From assembly GCA_016290715.1 (NCBI GenBank), contig JAEEUY010000090.1:1-7145 (forward strand): a stretch of DNA of 7,145 nt, given 5' to 3'. Source of the stretch: Bacteroidales bacterium (GTDB taxonomy: Bacteria; Bacteroidota; Bacteroidia; Bacteroidales; WCHB1-69). Both the position numbers and the translations under genes were made by a program. The notes beneath the pieces are model-generated. The model saw only the letters and a program-made list of their open reading frames with translations, was not told the origin of the DNA and did no database searches. Positions 6,126-7,145 of the stretch are shown piece after piece; the stretch's first letter is position 1, and each line of letters begins with the position of its first letter.

Positions 6126-7145
6126 ATGAGAATCAGAAAAATATACATCCATAATATAGCTTCTATAGAAACAGCGGAAATTGATTTTGAAAAATCACCT
6201 TTGTCTGACAGTACGCTGTTTTTGATTTGTGGCGAGACGGGGGCAGGGAAAACCACCATCTTGGATGCCATTTGCTTGGCATTGTATAATGAAACACCTC
6301 GTACTGACCGCGTTCCGAGCAGGGAAAAACTTGCCGTTGCGGATGCGGAAGAACAGCTGGCGACAGTGGATGATGTGCGACAAATGATGCGCCATCATAC
6401 GGGGGAGGCTTGTGCAAAAGTTGAATTTGTGGGAAATGACGGAAAAGCGTATGAGGCTTTGTGGTCGGTGGCACGTGCCCATAAAAAAACAGATGGCAAA
6501 ATGCAAAGTGTTCTTTGGCAAATCAAAGATATTGAAGAACAAAAAGTATATACCGGGAAAAATGAGGTTCAAGAGGTGATAAAAAACGTGATTTCTCTTG
6601 ATTTTAAGCAATTCTGCCGTACCTCTATGCTGGCTCAAGGTGAATTTACCAAGTTTTTGCTCTGTAAAACGGATGAAAGAGCAGAAATACTTGAAAAACT
6701 GACTAATACAGAACGATTTACCAAAATCGGTCAGGCGATTTTTGCCATTACATCCACGAAAAAAGAGAATTATGATCGCGTAAAACTGGAATTGCAAAAT
6801 ATTCAACTTTTTACCGATGAAGAAGTGGCTGATTTGCAACATAAAATGACTGATTTGACCGAAAACGTGCAGCAAAAGGAAGCCCTTGTTAACTCTGTAA
6901 CAGAAAAAATACAATGGTTAGAGAATGAACAGAAATTGTTGACCCGAAAACAAAAATATGAAACAGATATTCAAACTGCCAAGAAAGTTGTTGAAAATGA
7001 GTTGTTTAATGAGAATAAGAAAAGGGTGGCGGAGTGGGAACAAACGAGCGAGGTGCGTTCTTCGTTATCAACAGTGGATAATAGTCAGGATGAATTGTCT
7101 CATTTAAAAGAGGATATGTATCCTCTTTTGCGAGCGCAGTATGCC
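6126..7145 (+). CDS. sbcC: SbcC ATPase subunit (Rad50-like), N-terminal part (cut by right edge)
   Basis: The first 340 codons of the SMC-like ATPase partner of SbcD are present, and the frame is open to the right edge. It begins with the ABC/SMC N-lobe: MRIRKIYIHNIASIE, the Walker A loop GETGAGKT (36-43, Lys42 and Thr43), followed by ILDAICLALYNETPR. The Q-loop region is FCRTSMLAQGEFTKFLL (163-179) with Gln171. From about residue 210 the sequence is highly charged and helical, rich in Lys, Glu and Gln, which marks the start of the long coiled-coil arm. The zinc hook, second coiled coil, signature motif and Walker B lie outside the window. Family members are about 1000 residues or longer, so about two thirds is missing. 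I chose ATG 6126 because the SMC-type first strand begins there; two earlier ATGs (6110, 6118) are out of frame. ATP binding by SbcC controls access of DNA to the SbcD nuclease. Confidence 0.95.
   Translation, partial: MRIRKIYIHNIASIETAEIDFEKSPLSDSTLFLICGETGAGKTTILDAICLALYNETPRTDRVPSREKLAVADAEEQLATVDDVRQMMRHHTGEACAKVEFVGNDGKAYEALWSVARAHKKTDGKMQSVLWQIKDIEEQKVYTGKNEVQEVIKNVISLDFKQFCRTSMLAQGEFTKFLLCKTDERAEILEKLTNTERFTKIGQAIFAITSTKKENYDRVKLELQNIQLFTDEEVADLQHKMTDLTENVQQKEALVNSVTEKIQWLENEQKLLTRKQKYETDIQTAKKVVENELFNENKKRVAEWEQTSEVRSSLSTVDNSQDELSHLKEDMYPLLRAQYA

Noticed and set aside
5867..6914. Long minus-strand frames opposite sbcD and sbcC, up to 239 codons
   Set aside because: They are antisense to two strongly supported genes and their products show no family motifs. 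Their length reflects codon bias on the other strand.
4902..7145. SbcD/SbcC pair as part of an anti-phage defence island
   Set aside because: The gene order and motifs are those of the housekeeping repair pair, and no other defence or mobile genes are present in the window.

Overview
The window looks like chromosomal DNA from the phylum Bacteroidota, most likely order Bacteroidales. This rests on promoter boxes of the TAnnTTTG type, A-rich start regions with little or no Shine-Dalgarno sequence, a lipoprotein with an acidic export-type signal after its cysteine, and the character of the HutH, GpsA and SbcC proteins. I cannot name a genus. It contains seven protein genes, two of them cut by the window edges. 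I see no mobile element, CRISPR array, tRNA or rRNA.

Left part (1-1404), minus strand. The first 59 codons of S-adenosylhomocysteine hydrolase (ahcY) run off the left edge. Upstream of it, separated by 213 bases, is a gene for a multi-pass membrane acyltransferase of the Acyltransferase 3 family. A Bacteroidota-type promoter lies just before ahcY and a second candidate lies about 130 bases upstream of its start, so ahcY is probably transcribed independently of the acyltransferase.

Gap 1405-1694. This is the least ordinary part. It ends in a very strong intrinsic terminator (11-bp stem, GGGG loop, six T) that works only on the plus strand, yet no protein gene of normal size precedes it on that strand. 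About 60 to 85 bases upstream is an AT-rich tract followed by a pair of boxes resembling an ECF-sigma promoter. Together they predict a plus-strand RNA of about 85 nt with further small hairpins, that is, a candidate small RNA.

Centre (1695-4740), minus strand. A three-gene operon runs gpsA, hutH, lipoprotein. hutH starts 11 bases after gpsA, and the lipoprotein start overlaps the hutH stop (TAATG). It joins glycerol-3-phosphate synthesis, the first step of histidine breakdown and an unknown, probably surface-exposed lipoprotein. The other histidine-utilisation genes are not in the window.

Right part (4741-7145), plus strand. A 161-bp divergent promoter region separates gpsA from sbcD. sbcD is followed after 18 bases by sbcC, whose first 340 codons are present before the right edge. 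Together they encode the Mre11-Rad50-type nuclease that opens DNA hairpins and processes double-strand ends.

Most of the window is housekeeping. The undescribed items with most promise are the candidate small RNA and the lipoprotein coupled to hutH.
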